From Chitinophagaceae bacterium (lineage in GTDB: Bacteria; Bacteroidota; Bacteroidia; Chitinophagales; Chitinophagaceae): DNA of 49,398 nucleotides. How positions within the stretch are numbered: position 1 is the first letter of the stretch; every line of letters begins with the position of its first letter. Location: assembly GCA_947380605.1 (NCBI GenBank), contig CANCRO010000009.1, forward strand, positions 1 through 49,398. The letters run 5' to 3'. The position numbers and the translations under genes are program-made. This document shows positions 35,994 through 45,402 of this stretch, piece by piece. The notes under the pieces were generated by a model that saw only the letters and a program-made list of their open reading frames with translations, did no database searches and was not told the DNA's origin.

Positions 35994-36659
35994 ATGGATA
36001 AAAAAATTATAACTATCGATGGCTGGTCAGCTTGTGGAAAGAGTACACTAGCTAAACAATTGGCCAATAAGTTAGGCTATGTTTATATTGACAGTGGAGC
36101 TATGTATCGTGCCATTACTTTATTTTTTTTAAGAAACAGTATTGATTTATCAAATAAAGAAAAGGTGTCTGAAGCCTTAAAAAATATCAATATCGATTTT
36201 CGTTTCAATCCTGATTCTACCCATGCTGATATTTATCTCAATGACGAAAATATAGAAACTTTGATTAGAGATCTTTCCGTTGCTGAAAAAGTAAGTGCTA
36301 TTGCTGCAATTGAAGCAGTAAGGACTTTTGCTGTAGCTCAACAACAAAAGATGGGTGTTAATAAAGGTATTGTTATGGATGGCAGAGATATCGGAACTAC
36401 TGTTTTTCCTGCTGCTGAAATAAAGCTTTTTATGACGGCGGATAGTGATATTAGAGTAGAGAGAAGACTAAAGGAATTAAGTCCTAAAAACCCTCAAATT
36501 ACCAGGGAAGAAGTCAAAAAAAATTTAGAGACTAGGGATCACCTCGATTCTACAAGAGAAATTAGTCCTTTGAGAAAAGCAGAAGATGCGATTGTTTTGG
36601 ATAATTCTCACCTTAGTATGGAGGAACAATTAGCATTTGCTCTTCGATTGGTTTACTAA
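35994..36659 (+). CDS. cmk: (d)CMP kinase
   Basis: This 221-residue cytosolic nucleotide kinase phosphorylates CMP and dCMP. The P-loop is TIDGWSACGKST (Gly10 to Thr18). The CMP-binding region has YIDSGAMYRAIT, and the later motif VMDGRDIGTTVFPAAEIKLFMTAD is diagnostic of bacterial Cmk, followed by the RRLKEL lid region. The length is normal. The stop is only 9 bases from the stop of the convergent ispH gene, and no hairpin fits between them. A TTGACTTTTG stretch just upstream resembles a -7 element with one mismatch. Confidence 0.95.
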   Translation: MDKKIITIDGWSACGKSTLAKQLANKLGYVYIDSGAMYRAITLFFLRNSIDLSNKEKVSEALKNINIDFRFNPDSTHADIYLNDENIETLIRDLSVAEKVSAIAAIEAVRTFAVAQQQKMGVNKGIVMDGRDIGTTVFPAAEIKLFMTADSDIRVERRLKELSPKNPQITREEVKKNLETRDHLDSTREISPLRKAEDAIVLDNSHLSMEEQLAFALRLVY

Positions 36660-36668
36660 ATTTCTATT

Positions 36669-37901
36669 CTAAGTATTCTCAAATTCTTTGGTAAGATCTT
36701 CTATAGTTTTACTGCTGGTATAGAACGATACAAGTTTTTTGATTACATTTTCTACCATTGTATCTGGACAACTAGCTCCACTAGTTAATAATATTCTTAT
36801 CGGCTTTTTGTTGGGTAGAAAGTTGGTAGAAATAGTACTTTCTTTTTTATGAAAATTAAAATGCTCAATCGATGAGTTAGATTTAATTTTCTGTTCACCA
36901 TCAATAAAATAAGTAGGTAATTTTTCTTCGCATAATTCTACCAAATGTGAAGTGTTACTACTATTATAGCCACCAACTACAATCGCTAAATCTGCTGGTT
37001 GCTTTAATAATCCGTAAACAGCAGATTGGTTATCATTTGTAGCATAACAGAGGGTGTCTCTAGTTTCAGCAAATTTTTCACTGACTGTTTCTTCAGTAAG
37101 CTGATAATGATTAATCATTAATTCCTTTAGATAGTCAGCTATAGCTTGGGTATCACTTGCTAGCATGGTAGTTTGGTTTACTACCCCAAATCTTTGTAAA
37201 TCCTTTTGAATATCAAAGCCTTCAGAATACCTACCGGAAAAATCACTGTAAAAATCTTCGTTATTTTTTTCTCCTGTGATGTATTTTCCTAATAAAATGG
37301 TTTCTTTCATATCATTCACCACAAGGGTAGGCGTATTAAATGCTGCATGAGAAAAGGTAGCTCTTGTTTCTTCATGGGTAGGTTTACCATGAATAATTAC
37401 ACTGTATTTTTTTTGTGCAATTTGTTCGCTTCTATTCCATACCTTTTCTACAAAAGGACAGGTGGTATTGTATTGCTCAGTTTTTATGCCAATATCTTTT
37501 AGTCTCTTCTCAATAGCTAAAGTTGTTCCAAAAGCAGGAATAATAACTACATCATCACTTGTAATTGTATCGAAGGGGATAATTTCTTTTCCATTTGTAT
37601 CTTGAATAAACTGAATACCTCTTTGTTTTAAATCTGCATTTACCTGGGGATTATGAATCATTTCACTTAATAAGAAAATTCTTTTCCCAGGATTCTCATC
37701 AATAGTTCTAAAAGCAATATCTATTGCATTTTCGACTCCATAACATAAACCAAAATGACGGGAAAGATAAAGCTGAATTTCGCCAAAATCGAGCAGGGTA
37801 GGACTAAAGTCCTTCTTCATTTTATCCTTTATTTTACGACTATTTTTAACAGCGGCTATTAAAGTACTTCTATAAATTGCTGGAACATTGAATTGTTTCA
37901 T
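36669..37901 (-). CDS. ispH: 4-hydroxy-3-methylbut-2-enyl diphosphate reductase
   Basis: This is the last enzyme of the MEP isoprenoid pathway; it converts HMBPP into IPP and DMAPP using a [4Fe-4S] cluster. The three cluster cysteines are in place: Cys53 (HFGLCYGVENA), Cys148 (NTTCPFVEKVW) and Cys378 (TSGASCPDTMVE). The conserved His residues appear in SEMIHNPQV and HGKPTHEET. At 410 residues it is clearly longer than the roughly 316 residues of the E. coli enzyme, with a 40-residue N-terminal extension and an insertion in the middle (about 205-240), as in the longer IspH class. A TAnnTTTG promoter element lies 20 bases upstream of its start. Confidence 0.94.
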   Translation of the reverse strand: MKQFNVPAIYRSTLIAAVKNSRKIKDKMKKDFSPTLLDFGEIQLYLSRHFGLCYGVENAIDIAFRTIDENPGKRIFLLSEMIHNPQVNADLKQRGIQFIQDTNGKEIIPFDTITSDDVVIIPAFGTTLAIEKRLKDIGIKTEQYNTTCPFVEKVWNRSEQIAQKKYSVIIHGKPTHEETRATFSHAAFNTPTLVVNDMKETILLGKYITGEKNNEDFYSDFSGRYSEGFDIQKDLQRFGVVNQTTMLASDTQAIADYLKELMINHYQLTEETVSEKFAETRDTLCYATNDNQSAVYGLLKQPADLAIVVGGYNSSNTSHLVELCEEKLPTYFIDGEQKIKSNSSIEHFNFHKKESTISTNFLPNKKPIRILLTSGASCPDTMVENVIKKLVSFYTSSKTIEDLTKEFENT

Positions 37902-37921
37902 AATAATTGCAATAATATACT

Positions 37922-37929
37922 CAAAGGTA
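37922..37929 (-). promoter_or_regulatory. -7 promoter element for ispH
   Basis: The minus strand reads TACCTTTG, an exact TAnnTTTG match, 20 bases upstream of the ispH start. No clear -33 box is seen. Confidence 0.45.
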
Positions 37930-38090
37930 CAATGTTGTGAGTTAATTTTGAATAGATGATTTATCGAAAATCCATCTTACTTTTGAGCCTTAATTTATAC
38001 CGCCAATCAGTTAAATTGGTAGATTAAAGTAGTGTATTCTTTTCATTGGTAATTAATTTTAAGTCCTCATTAAATCAATCTTTTTCTACT

Positions 38091-39371
38091 ATGATTTTTA
38101 AAAAAGCAGATTGGATCAATACTACCAATGTATATGAAGTGAATATTCGACAATATAGCCAAGAAGGGACTTTTAAGGCTTTTGAAAACGAATTACCCAG
38201 ATTAAAAGATATGGGGGTATCCACTTTATGGTTCATGCCCATTACCCCAATTGCTCAAAAACTCAAAAAAGGTACAATGGGTAGTCCATATGCCTGTAGC
38301 GATTATACTTCTATTAATCCTGAATTTGGAAATTTGGAGGACTTTAAATCTATTGTAAAAATTGCTCATGAATTAGGATTTAAAATTATTATCGACTGGG
38401 TGGCTAACCATACAGGTTGGGATCATGTTTGGACTATTACTCATCCTGAATATTATAAAAAAGATAATACAACTGGAGATTTTAAAATTGCTAGTGGAAT
38501 GGATGATATCATTGAATTGGATTATAATAACCCTAATTTAAGGTTAGCAATGATTGATTCAATGAAATATTGGATTACTGAATGTGATATCGATGGATTT
38601 CGATGTGATTTAGCATTTTGGGTTAGACTCGATTTTTGGTTAGAAGCAAGAACAGCAATTGAAAAAACAAAAACCTTGTTTTGGTTAGCTGAAACTGATC
38701 CATTGGAAAATCCTGATTATTATGAAGCTTTTGATGCTTGTTATACTTGGACTTGGATGCACCAGACAGAAGATTTTTATAAGAAACATCAGGATAAAAA
38801 TATTTTAGATGGAGTATTAAATAGATATTCCCATGTTGGAAAAAAGGATAATTTAAAATTGTGGTTTACTTCTAACCATGATGAAAATAGTTGGAATGGA
38901 ACTGAATATGAAAAATATGGTGATGCCGCAAAAGCCTTTGCAGTGCATAGTTTTACTTGGGACGGAATACCGCTAATTTATAGTGGTCAGGAGTTACCTA
39001 ATTTGAAAAGGTTACAATTTTTTGAGAAAGATGCCATTGATTGGTCGGATAAATTTGAATTGCATCATTTTTATAAAACCCTACTAAAGCTTCGAAGAAA
39101 TAATCCAGCGCTAAGAGCGGGTGATACCGAATCAGCAACTATTGTTTTACAAACCAATGTAGAAAATAAGGTATTAGCCTATTTAAGAAAAAATGGAGAA
39201 CATGAAGTTTTAGTAGTATTAAATTTAAGTAGCCAATTGGTTCATTTTTCTATATTGGATAGAAACTTAGGAGGAATATTTAAAAATGTATTTACTCAAG
39301 GGGATTATAATTTATCAGTGAATAAATCATTTGAACTGAATCCTTGGGACTATAGAGTTTTTGAAAAATAG
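38091..39371 (+). CDS. alpha-amylase family glycosidase (GH13)
   Basis: The ATG at 38091 gives 426 residues; a TTG at 38046 would add 15 residues with no support. Visible GH13 motifs are IIIDWVANHTGWDH (99-112), GFRCDLAFWV with nucleophile Asp173, LFWLAETDP with acid/base Glu201, and FTSNHDENSW with Asp264. A small C-terminal beta domain follows (about 340-426). No signal peptide is present, so it probably acts on maltodextrin or storage glucan in the cytoplasm. It is a single gene, convergent with the HtrA gene across a shared bidirectional terminator. Confidence 0.9.
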   Translation: MIFKKADWINTTNVYEVNIRQYSQEGTFKAFENELPRLKDMGVSTLWFMPITPIAQKLKKGTMGSPYACSDYTSINPEFGNLEDFKSIVKIAHELGFKIIIDWVANHTGWDHVWTITHPEYYKKDNTTGDFKIASGMDDIIELDYNNPNLRLAMIDSMKYWITECDIDGFRCDLAFWVRLDFWLEARTAIEKTKTLFWLAETDPLENPDYYEAFDACYTWTWMHQTEDFYKKHQDKNILDGVLNRYSHVGKKDNLKLWFTSNHDENSWNGTEYEKYGDAAKAFAVHSFTWDGIPLIYSGQELPNLKRLQFFEKDAIDWSDKFELHHFYKTLLKLRRNNPALRAGDTESATIVLQTNVENKVLAYLRKNGEHEVLVVLNLSSQLVHFSILDRNLGGIFKNVFTQGDYNLSVNKSFELNPWDYRVFEK

Positions 39372-39400
39372 GATAATCTATTTTGAATAATTCAACTATT

Positions 39401-39434
39401 AAAAAAGGCGCATTGAAATCAACGCGCCTTTTTT
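39401..39434. terminator. bidirectional terminator between amylase and HtrA genes
   Basis: An 11-bp perfect stem (AAAAAAGGCGC at 39401-39411 with its complement at 39424-39434) can be extended inward by a TTG/CAA pairing. It has A and T runs on both sides, so it can work in both directions for the two convergent genes. Confidence 0.88.
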
Positions 39435-39449
39435 AAAGAAAGTCAATTT

Positions 39450-40982
39450 TTAATCCAAAGTGATCGGATAATCATATAATCCATCATATCCTGGATAAAA
39501 ACCACTGATCGTTATGGTCTTAACATTATTCAGTGCTTTGGTTAAATCCTCTATCGTTTTGATTTCAGTGTCATCTACTTTTACAATGATAAATCCATCT
39601 CTCATTCTTGTCTGATCACTTAAGGCTCCATCAGCAATTTTCTTAACTATTACACCACCTGGTATTCCGTATTCTTTTGCTTTTTTTGGAGTTAAAGTAA
39701 TGAATTCTGCACCCAATTTTGACATGGCCGAATTATCACTCTTTACTAAATCAAAATTTCCTGCTTTGTTTTTTAAAGTAGCTACGATGGTTTTTTCTGT
39801 ACCATTTCTAGAGAACACTACGGTTACTTTATCGCTCGGTTTGTATCGAGTTACCAATTCCTGTAGTTCAGAAGGAAGTGTTACAGCAACACCGTTGACT
39901 GATTTAATAATATCTCCCTTTTTCAATCCTGCATCTGCAGCACCACTGTTGGCAGAAACTTCAGTGATTACTAATCCGTCACCTTTGAAATTTAAATTCA
40001 TTTTTGTCTTTGCCTCTGCAGAAATATCATTGGTATTCACTGTAGCTACCCCTAAATAACCTCTTTGCACACTACCATATTTGATAAGGTCATCCACAAC
40101 TTTTTTTACAATATTTACTGGTATTGCATATGAATAACCTGAATAATAACCTGTTGGAGAGGCTATTGCCGAATTAATACCTATTAAATATCCATTCGTA
40201 TTAATGAGTGCACCACCACTATTCCCCTGGTTTACGGCTGCATCTGTTTGAATAAATGACTCTACCGGAGAGTTGGTCTTGGTCCCTTTATTTAGTCCTA
40301 GACTCCTAGCTTTTGCACTTACAATACCAGCTGTAACGGTAGTTTCTAAATTTAAAGGATAGCCTAATGCCAATACCCATTGACCAATTTTTACTTCATC
40401 TGAATTTCCATAGAGTAAAAATGGTAAACCTGATTCTTCTATTTTGATAACGGCTAGGTCATAGGCAGCATCTGTACCAATTACTTTGGCTTTGTATGAT
40501 TTTTTATTACTTAAAGTAACGTCTAGTTCATCTGCATTTTCAACAACGTGATTATTAGTAACAATATAACCATCGGCGCTAATAATTACTCCAGAACCTG
40601 ATGCCTTTTGTTCAGGTATATAACCTCTTTGATTACCAAAAAATTGTTCCATCATATCATCACCAAAAAAATCACTAAAAGGGTTTTTAGGTCGCTGATT
40701 TCTGGGTAAATTATTGTTTATTTGCTTTGCATTGGTTTTAGTTTTAATATGAACTACCGTTGGCAAAGCCGCTGCCGCTGATTGTGTAAAATCGACTGCA
40801 CCCGGAGGATTAACTGAAGTGTTTTCAGCAAGTTTAGCAAATTTGTAATTTGAAGGAATCACTCCTGCTTCTTGACCTCCATAAGTTTTGGAATTTTGTA
40901 AATATTTGTTGTAAGTAAACATTACCCCAAAAGCAGTAACCGCACTGATAGCAACTGTTAAGAAAACCTGTTTTAATTTCAT
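39450..40982 (-). CDS. Do/HtrA-family periplasmic serine protease
   Basis: This 510-residue protein has an N-terminal signal or anchor (residues about 5-24). A linker is followed by a trypsin-like domain with the triad His145 (TNNHVVENAD), Asp175 (AAYDLAVIKI) and Ser255 (NQGNSGGALI). Two PDZ domains follow (about 300-395, with RGYLGVATVN and GLKKGDIIKSVNGV; and about 410-505). A Gly/Pro/Asn/Phe-rich LA-loop-like stretch is at 95-125. This is the DegP/DegQ layout for envelope protein quality control. Upstream there is a TACTTTG near-match to a -7 element (about 41041-41047). Confidence 0.93.
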   Translation of the reverse strand: MKLKQVFLTVAISAVTAFGVMFTYNKYLQNSKTYGGQEAGVIPSNYKFAKLAENTSVNPPGAVDFTQSAAAALPTVVHIKTKTNAKQINNNLPRNQRPKNPFSDFFGDDMMEQFFGNQRGYIPEQKASGSGVIISADGYIVTNNHVVENADELDVTLSNKKSYKAKVIGTDAAYDLAVIKIEESGLPFLLYGNSDEVKIGQWVLALGYPLNLETTVTAGIVSAKARSLGLNKGTKTNSPVESFIQTDAAVNQGNSGGALINTNGYLIGINSAIASPTGYYSGYSYAIPVNIVKKVVDDLIKYGSVQRGYLGVATVNTNDISAEAKTKMNLNFKGDGLVITEVSANSGAADAGLKKGDIIKSVNGVAVTLPSELQELVTRYKPSDKVTVVFSRNGTEKTIVATLKNKAGNFDLVKSDNSAMSKLGAEFITLTPKKAKEYGIPGGVIVKKIADGALSDQTRMRDGFIIVKVDDTEIKTIEDLTKALNNVKTITISGFYPGYDGLYDYPITLD

Positions 40983-41124
40983 AATTAATCAAATTTTAAT
41001 CGGTAATAAAATTTACAATAATCAATTTTCATGCCTTAAAATACAAAGTAACGATGCACTGACAAAATGCAAATTAATCATTGTCATCTTTAACAATTTA
41101 TTAGGAGGCAATGGGTAAATATAA

Positions 41125-42117
41125 TTACAATTTGCGTAAAAAATCTAAGGTATCAATTCCATCTGCATAATCCCTTAACCCAGGTTGCTGTGCCCTTCCA
41201 AATGGGATATCTAGTCCTACAACACATTGGATATCTTCCTGATTTTTTAAATTTTCTATTAAAGTTTCTTTATTATTATAAAAGCTATAATTTAACTGAC
41301 TAATAGGAGAAAATAAGGAATCATTTTCAACTAATAAAGTGCTCTCATTCGTCATATAATATCGGTTATTCATTAATTGAATAGACAAATTATAATCGTA
41401 ATTGTTTTTATATTTATGGTGATCGGAGAAATATTTATATTGATGAAATGACTGTAACAAGGGTAGGAAATTATATTCTTCAGGAACATAGATTTTGGTG
41501 ACATTTCTACACCCTAACCCAAAAAATAAATGGATATCATCTGACAATTTTTCCAGATTTTCATTTGTTTCACTACCGTCAAGAATTGCTATTGAAGTAC
41601 GGTTTTTCCTTATAATACTGGAATATTTTGCAAAATATTGCTCAAAATAACGAGCAGTATTATTGCTTCCAGTAGCTATATAGGCGTCACAACCTTTCAA
41701 TAGACTAGCAAATTGTGCATATTGTTTCATTTTGCTATCCCATTCATACATTTTTAATACCAAATGTTTGAGAAGTTGGTTGTCTTTTTCAGACAATTTA
41801 ATGGTCTGAAAATGTCCACTGATGAATACCGATAGAAAATCGTGAAATCCAACCATTGGAATATTACCTGCCATTACAATGCCTATATTTTTTGGACTAG
41901 GGGGATCTATGATTGAATAGTCCTTTACCCATGCACGAAGATCATTTTCATCCAGATATCGTTCAACAATATTATTGATCGATAAATCGATGAAACCTGG
42001 CGTAAACCAACCATTGTGGATAGAGGCAGTATGCTTTACTTGTTGCCATTCCTCAGAATTATTGATTAAATAATCTTTGAGTTTACACAAAATTTCAATT
42101 CGATTTTGTAATTTCAT
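41125..42117 (-). CDS. acyl-CoA reductase (LuxC-like)
   Basis: This 330-residue protein resembles the LuxC/acyl-CoA reductase family of the aldehyde dehydrogenase superfamily. Key stretches are [26 protein letters not shown] (about 97-122), [32 protein letters not shown] and [13 protein letters not shown], whose Cys is a candidate active-site residue. It lacks much of the C-terminal part of classical LuxC and is short for the family. It would reduce fatty acyl-CoA to aldehyde, but the physiological substrate is unknown. The gene is divergent from a ferredoxin gene, with 58 bases between start codons, an association I know from other Bacteroidota. Confidence 0.75.
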   Translation of the reverse strand: MKLQNRIEILCKLKDYLINNSEEWQQVKHTASIHNGWFTPGFIDLSINNIVERYLDENDLRAWVKDYSIIDPPSPKNIGIVMAGNIPMVGFHDFLSVFISGHFQTIKLSEKDNQLLKHLVLKMYEWDSKMKQYAQFASLLKGCDAYIATGSNNTARYFEQYFAKYSSIIRKNRTSIAILDGSETNENLEKLSDDIHLFFGLGCRNVTKIYVPEEYNFLPLLQSFHQYKYFSDHHKYKNNYDYNLSIQLMNNRYYMTNESTLLVENDSLFSPISQLNYSFYNNKETLIENLKNQEDIQCVVGLDIPFGRAQQPGLRDYADGIDTLDFLRKL

Positions 42118-42131
42118 TCTTATCTACTTAT

Positions 42132-42143
42132 TTTGTATACAAA
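42132..42143. promoter_or_regulatory. perfect 12-bp palindrome between divergent genes
   Basis: TTTGTATACAAA is a perfect palindrome in the 58-base gap between the acyl-CoA reductase and ferredoxin start codons. It could be an operator for a dimeric regulator. It could also be two back-to-back TTTG -33 boxes. Confidence 0.35.
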
Positions 42144-42175
42144 TTTCGTATTTACTTAACTCTAAATCAAATCAA

Positions 42176-42523
42176 ATGGCTATTAAAATAACTGATGAAT
42201 GTATTAATTGTGGAGCATGTGAGCCAGAATGCCCTAATAACGCAATTTATGAAGGTGGTGTTGAATGGGCCATCGCTGATGGTACAACAGTAAAAGGTTC
42301 TTTCACACTTCTAGACGGATCAACAGTTGAAGCTGATCAAAGGAATTCCCCAGTAAGTGCAGATACTTACTATATTACACCTAATAAGTGTACTGAATGC
42401 CAGGGCTTTCATGAAGAACCTCAGTGTGCTGCAGTTTGTCCGGTTGATTGCTGTGTACCAGATGATTTATACAAAGAAACTGTAGATGATTTGATGGCTA
42501 AAAAAGCCAAATTACATATTTAA
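42176..42523 (+). CDS. ferredoxin, 4Fe-4S dicluster type
   Basis: The ATG at 42176 gives 115 residues beginning [20 protein letters not shown], the normal ferredoxin start; an earlier frame opening at 42077 would run into the divergent gene. The first cluster motif is [12 protein letters not shown] (CxxCxxCxxxCP). The second is [18 protein letters not shown], with an 8-residue spacing typical of the Alvin/bacterial dicluster type. A 40-residue polar insertion ([20 protein letters not shown]) separates them. It is a cytosolic electron carrier. It ends before a strong terminator at 42609. Confidence 0.92.
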   Translation: MAIKITDECINCGACEPECPNNAIYEGGVEWAIADGTTVKGSFTLLDGSTVEADQRNSPVSADTYYITPNKCTECQGFHEEPQCAAVCPVDCCVPDDLYKETVDDLMAKKAKLHI

Positions 42524-42608
42524 TATTTTTCTAATTAAATATTCTTTTAGATAGAATTTTCTTTAATTCAACCTATAAGTTTCATTTAATTACTTTTTTT
42601 AATTTGTT

Positions 42609-42641
42609 AGCGAATATATCGATAGATATGTTCGCTTTTTT
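42609..42641 (+). terminator. rho-independent terminator after the ferredoxin gene
   Basis: A 12-bp stem with one G:U pair (AGCGAATATATC with GATATGTTCGCT) has a GATA tetraloop and is followed by T residues at 42636-42641. It lies 86 bases after the ferredoxin stop. Confidence 0.85.
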
Positions 42642-42671
42642 ATATATATTATTATTTAAATATAATTACGA

Positions 42672-43133
42672 ATGATTAAAAATTTTAATGGACTATTGAT
42701 TGTAATTATTTGTGTTATGTTTTCTTGTAATACCAAAAAGCCTTCAACTAATTCAGTTGACAATATCTTTCAATTATTGGATACCGACAGATCGTTTTCT
42801 AAATTAAGTGAGCAAAAGGGGATTAAATTCGCTTTAATTCAATTTATAGATAATAAAGGGGTATTTCTTAGACCCGGAACTTTCCCCTTAATAGGAGGAC
42901 AGGCTTTAAATTATGTAAGTCAATTAGACAATAATTCCTATATGATGACTTGGGAACCGAGAGGTGGATCTGTCGCTAGCTCCGGCGAATTAGGCTATAC
43001 CTATGGTGTATATTCTTTAAAACCAAACAACAAAGACACGATTTTATATGGAACATACGTTAGTGTTTGGAAGAAACAAGCTGATGGTAATTGGAAATTT
43101 GTTCTTGAGTCTCAAAATGAAGGTATTGAATAG
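42672..43133 (+). CDS. small lipoprotein with SnoaL/NTF2-like domain
   Basis: This 153-residue protein has a lipoprotein signal (residues 1-19, IVIICVMFSC) with the lipobox Cys at 19. The mature part begins with a helix containing LDTDRSFSKLSEQKGIKFAL, a pattern of DUF4440/SnoaL-like proteins. It ends with YTYGVYSL, then YGTYVSVWKKQADGNWKFVLES, which matches the terminal strands of that cone-shaped fold. The biological role is unknown. It sits alone between the ferredoxin terminator and ddl. Confidence 0.65.
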   Translation: MIKNFNGLLIVIICVMFSCNTKKPSTNSVDNIFQLLDTDRSFSKLSEQKGIKFALIQFIDNKGVFLRPGTFPLIGGQALNYVSQLDNNSYMMTWEPRGGSVASSGELGYTYGVYSLKPNNKDTILYGTYVSVWKKQADGNWKFVLESQNEGIE

Positions 43134-43241
43134 CACACTTTAATCTTTTATTAAAGTATTCTTCTTTAAAATTATCCTAAAATCCGTTTCCTTCGTTCAA
43201 GTCAAATTTCGTTTCTTTGTATTATTAATTTTTGTCAACAA

Positions 43242-44222
43242 ATGAAAAAAACAATCGCACTAGTTACTGGTGGTTTTTCAGGAGAAGCCGTCATCTCTTA
43301 TAAATCTGCCATAACCATTCAAAATAACCTGGATTCTGAAAAGTGGATGGGTTATTTGATTGACATCTCTACTACTGGGTGGTTCTATACTCAGCCAAAT
43401 GGAGAGAAAGTGGTGGTTGATAAAAATGATTTTTCCATAAATGTTGACGGAAATAAAATTTTATTTGATGCTGTCTTAATAGGATTACATGGTACTCCTG
43501 GAGAAGATGGTAAATTGCAAGGCTATTTTGATTGTTTGAATATTAAATATACTTCTTGTAACACTGCTACCTCTGCTTTAACTTTTAATAAACGTTATAC
43601 AGTTGCTGTAGCTGCTTTTGGAGGAATTAAAGTAGCTAAGTCCCTTCACCTATTTAAGCAATCTACTTTCTCAATTAAGGAAATACTTTCTACACTCACC
43701 TTACCCGTTTTTGTAAAACCAAATAATGGAGGAAGTAGTATCGGTATGAGTAAGGTAAATATTGAAAATGATTTGCCTCAAGCTATAGAAAAAGCCTTTA
43801 AAGAGGATGAACAGGTGCTTATAGAAGAATATATTAAAGGAAGAGAATTTACCATTGGAGTTTTTAAGTCAAAAGGGGAGATCATTGCTTTGCCAATTAC
43901 TGAAGTAATTACGACAAAAGAATTTTTCGATTTTGAAGCTAAATATAATGGAGCCAGTCAAGAAATAACTCCTGCAAAATTAGATGAATCAATTGCTGAA
44001 AAAATAAGATCAGCTGCTATAAAAGCCTATACTATTTTTAATTGTAATGGGGTTATTCGTATTGATTTTATATATAATGAATCTAATGGTGAGCCTTATA
44101 TGTTAGAAATAAATACGGTGCCAGGTCAAAGTGAGGCAAGTATCATACCTCAGCAAGTAAAAGCAATGGGATGGTCTTTACAAGATTTTTATTCTAGCTT
44201 GATTGAAGAATGTTTAATTTGA
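43242..44222 (+). CDS. ddl: D-alanine--D-alanine ligase
   Basis: This 326-residue ATP-grasp enzyme makes the D-Ala-D-Ala end of peptidoglycan precursors. Signatures include the N-terminal VTGGFSGEAVIS, HGTPGEDGKLQGYFD (about 84-98), KPNNGGSSIGMSKV (about 163-176), EEYIKGREFTIGV (202-214), FEAKYNGASQEITPAKL, and the C-terminal YMLEINTVPGQSEAS with the metal-binding residues. The length is normal. The PASTA gene follows after 57 bases in the same direction, so both may form a cell-wall operon. Confidence 0.95.
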   Translation: MKKTIALVTGGFSGEAVISYKSAITIQNNLDSEKWMGYLIDISTTGWFYTQPNGEKVVVDKNDFSINVDGNKILFDAVLIGLHGTPGEDGKLQGYFDCLNIKYTSCNTATSALTFNKRYTVAVAAFGGIKVAKSLHLFKQSTFSIKEILSTLTLPVFVKPNNGGSSIGMSKVNIENDLPQAIEKAFKEDEQVLIEEYIKGREFTIGVFKSKGEIIALPITEVITTKEFFDFEAKYNGASQEITPAKLDESIAEKIRSAAIKAYTIFNCNGVIRIDFIYNESNGEPYMLEINTVPGQSEASIIPQQVKAMGWSLQDFYSSLIEECLI

Positions 44223-44279
44223 TGCTAATTTTAAAAGTATTTTGATTAATTAAATGGTAATTTAACTTAAATTTTCACT

Positions 44280-45086
44280 GTGTTCAAGTTCATCACTAAT
44301 AAATCTATTTGGGTTAATCTGCTAGCTGCTATTACATTGGCTATATTGATGATTTTTTTATTGCTACAATTATTAGGTTGGATTACAAAACATGGTGAAT
44401 ATTTGACAGTTCCAGGAGTAATTGGTAAAGATTATCAGCAATCAATAGTATTACTTGAAAGCAAGGGATTTGATGTAATTGTTAAAGATTCAATTTTTAA
44501 TGATACCATAGCCAGAGGTACAATTATTAAGCAATTACCCGATTCAAATTCGACTGTTAAAATAAATCGTACTGTTTATATCACCGTTAATAGATATATT
44601 CCTCCAATGGTAACAATGCCATCATTAGAGGGAAGGAGTTATGGTTTTGCATTAGAACTATTAAAAAGAAATCATTTGCAATTAGGCGATACCACTATGA
44701 AGGCAGATTTTATGAAGGGTACTATTCTGGAGCAATATTATAAAGGAAGTAGAATTTCACCTGGAGATAAAGTGCAGTGGGGTAGTAGAATTAGTTTATT
44801 AATTGCAGGAGGTCTGATGGATCAAGAAACTATGGTGCCAGATTTAATTGGATTAACTTATGGTGAAGCAAAAGCTCAATTAGATTTATTAGGCGTTAAT
44901 ATTGCTGCAGTAATTGCCGAAGGGGTGGTTACAGATACTGCCTCTGCTTTTATTTACAAGCAAATTCCAGAAACTATGGATGAGCAAAAAAGGCCTTTAT
45001 TTATACGGTCAGGTCAACTAATGGATTTGTATATTTCTTCCATTAAAAAATCACCAATAGATACTACTCAATCAAGAATAAAATAA
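44280..45086 (+). CDS. PASTA domain membrane protein
   Basis: The start is GTG at 44280, giving 268 residues; no nearby ATG would keep the TM segment intact. A single TM helix (about 13-36, LLAAITLAILMIFLLLQLLGWI) is followed by three extracytoplasmic PASTA repeats. These are at about 40-108 (TVPGVIGKDYQQSIVLLESKGFDV), 110-177 (VTMPSLEGRSYGFALELLKRNHL) and 182-255 (TMVPDLIGLTYGEAKAQLDLLGV). There is no kinase domain, unlike PrkC-type proteins. PASTA repeats can bind peptidoglycan or lend length. The position between ddl and a rhodanese gene suggests a cell-wall role, by inference. Confidence 0.85.
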   Translation: MFKFITNKSIWVNLLAAITLAILMIFLLLQLLGWITKHGEYLTVPGVIGKDYQQSIVLLESKGFDVIVKDSIFNDTIARGTIIKQLPDSNSTVKINRTVYITVNRYIPPMVTMPSLEGRSYGFALELLKRNHLQLGDTTMKADFMKGTILEQYYKGSRISPGDKVQWGSRISLLIAGGLMDQETMVPDLIGLTYGEAKAQLDLLGVNIAAVIAEGVVTDTASAFIYKQIPETMDEQKRPLFIRSGQLMDLYISSIKKSPIDTTQSRIK

Positions 45087-45090
45087 AAAA

Positions 45091-45399
45091 ATGACAACTA
45101 TTTCAATCGAGGAATTAAAAGACAGAATAAATGCTGGGGAGAAATTAAATATTTTAGATGTTAGAGAACCTCATGAAAATTCTGAATTTAATATAGGAGG
45201 AATATTACTTCCTCTTGGTCAAATCCAATCAATGCAGTTAGATGAAATTGAAAATTGGAAAGATGAAGAAGTGATTGTTTATTGCAGAAGTGGAAATAGA
45301 AGTGGACAAGCATGTTTAATTCTAGCCGCTGCTGGATTCTCCAATGTAAAAAATTTAACTGGTGGTATGCTTCATTGGAGAGATAAATTCCAAGTCTAA
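45091..45399 (+). CDS. rhodanese-like domain protein
   Basis: This 102-residue single-domain rhodanese has the typical ILDVREPHENSEFNIGG opening (21-37) and an active-site loop VIVYCRSGNRSG with Cys65, then a GFSNVKNLTGGMLHW end. It is cytosolic and may carry sulfane sulfur; the specific acceptor is unknown. It starts 4 bases after the PASTA gene and is probably cotranscribed. Its stop is 3 bases from the stop of the convergent receptor gene. Confidence 0.9.
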   Translation: MTTISIEELKDRINAGEKLNILDVREPHENSEFNIGGILLPLGQIQSMQLDEIENWKDEEVIVYCRSGNRSGQACLILAAAGFSNVKNLTGGMLHWRDKFQV

Positions 45400-45402
45400 T
45401 TT

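Noticed and set aside
42077-42175. Upstream extension of the ferredoxin gene
   Set aside because: It overlaps the divergent acyl-CoA reductase start, and the ferredoxin family begins at the MAIKITDEC methionine.
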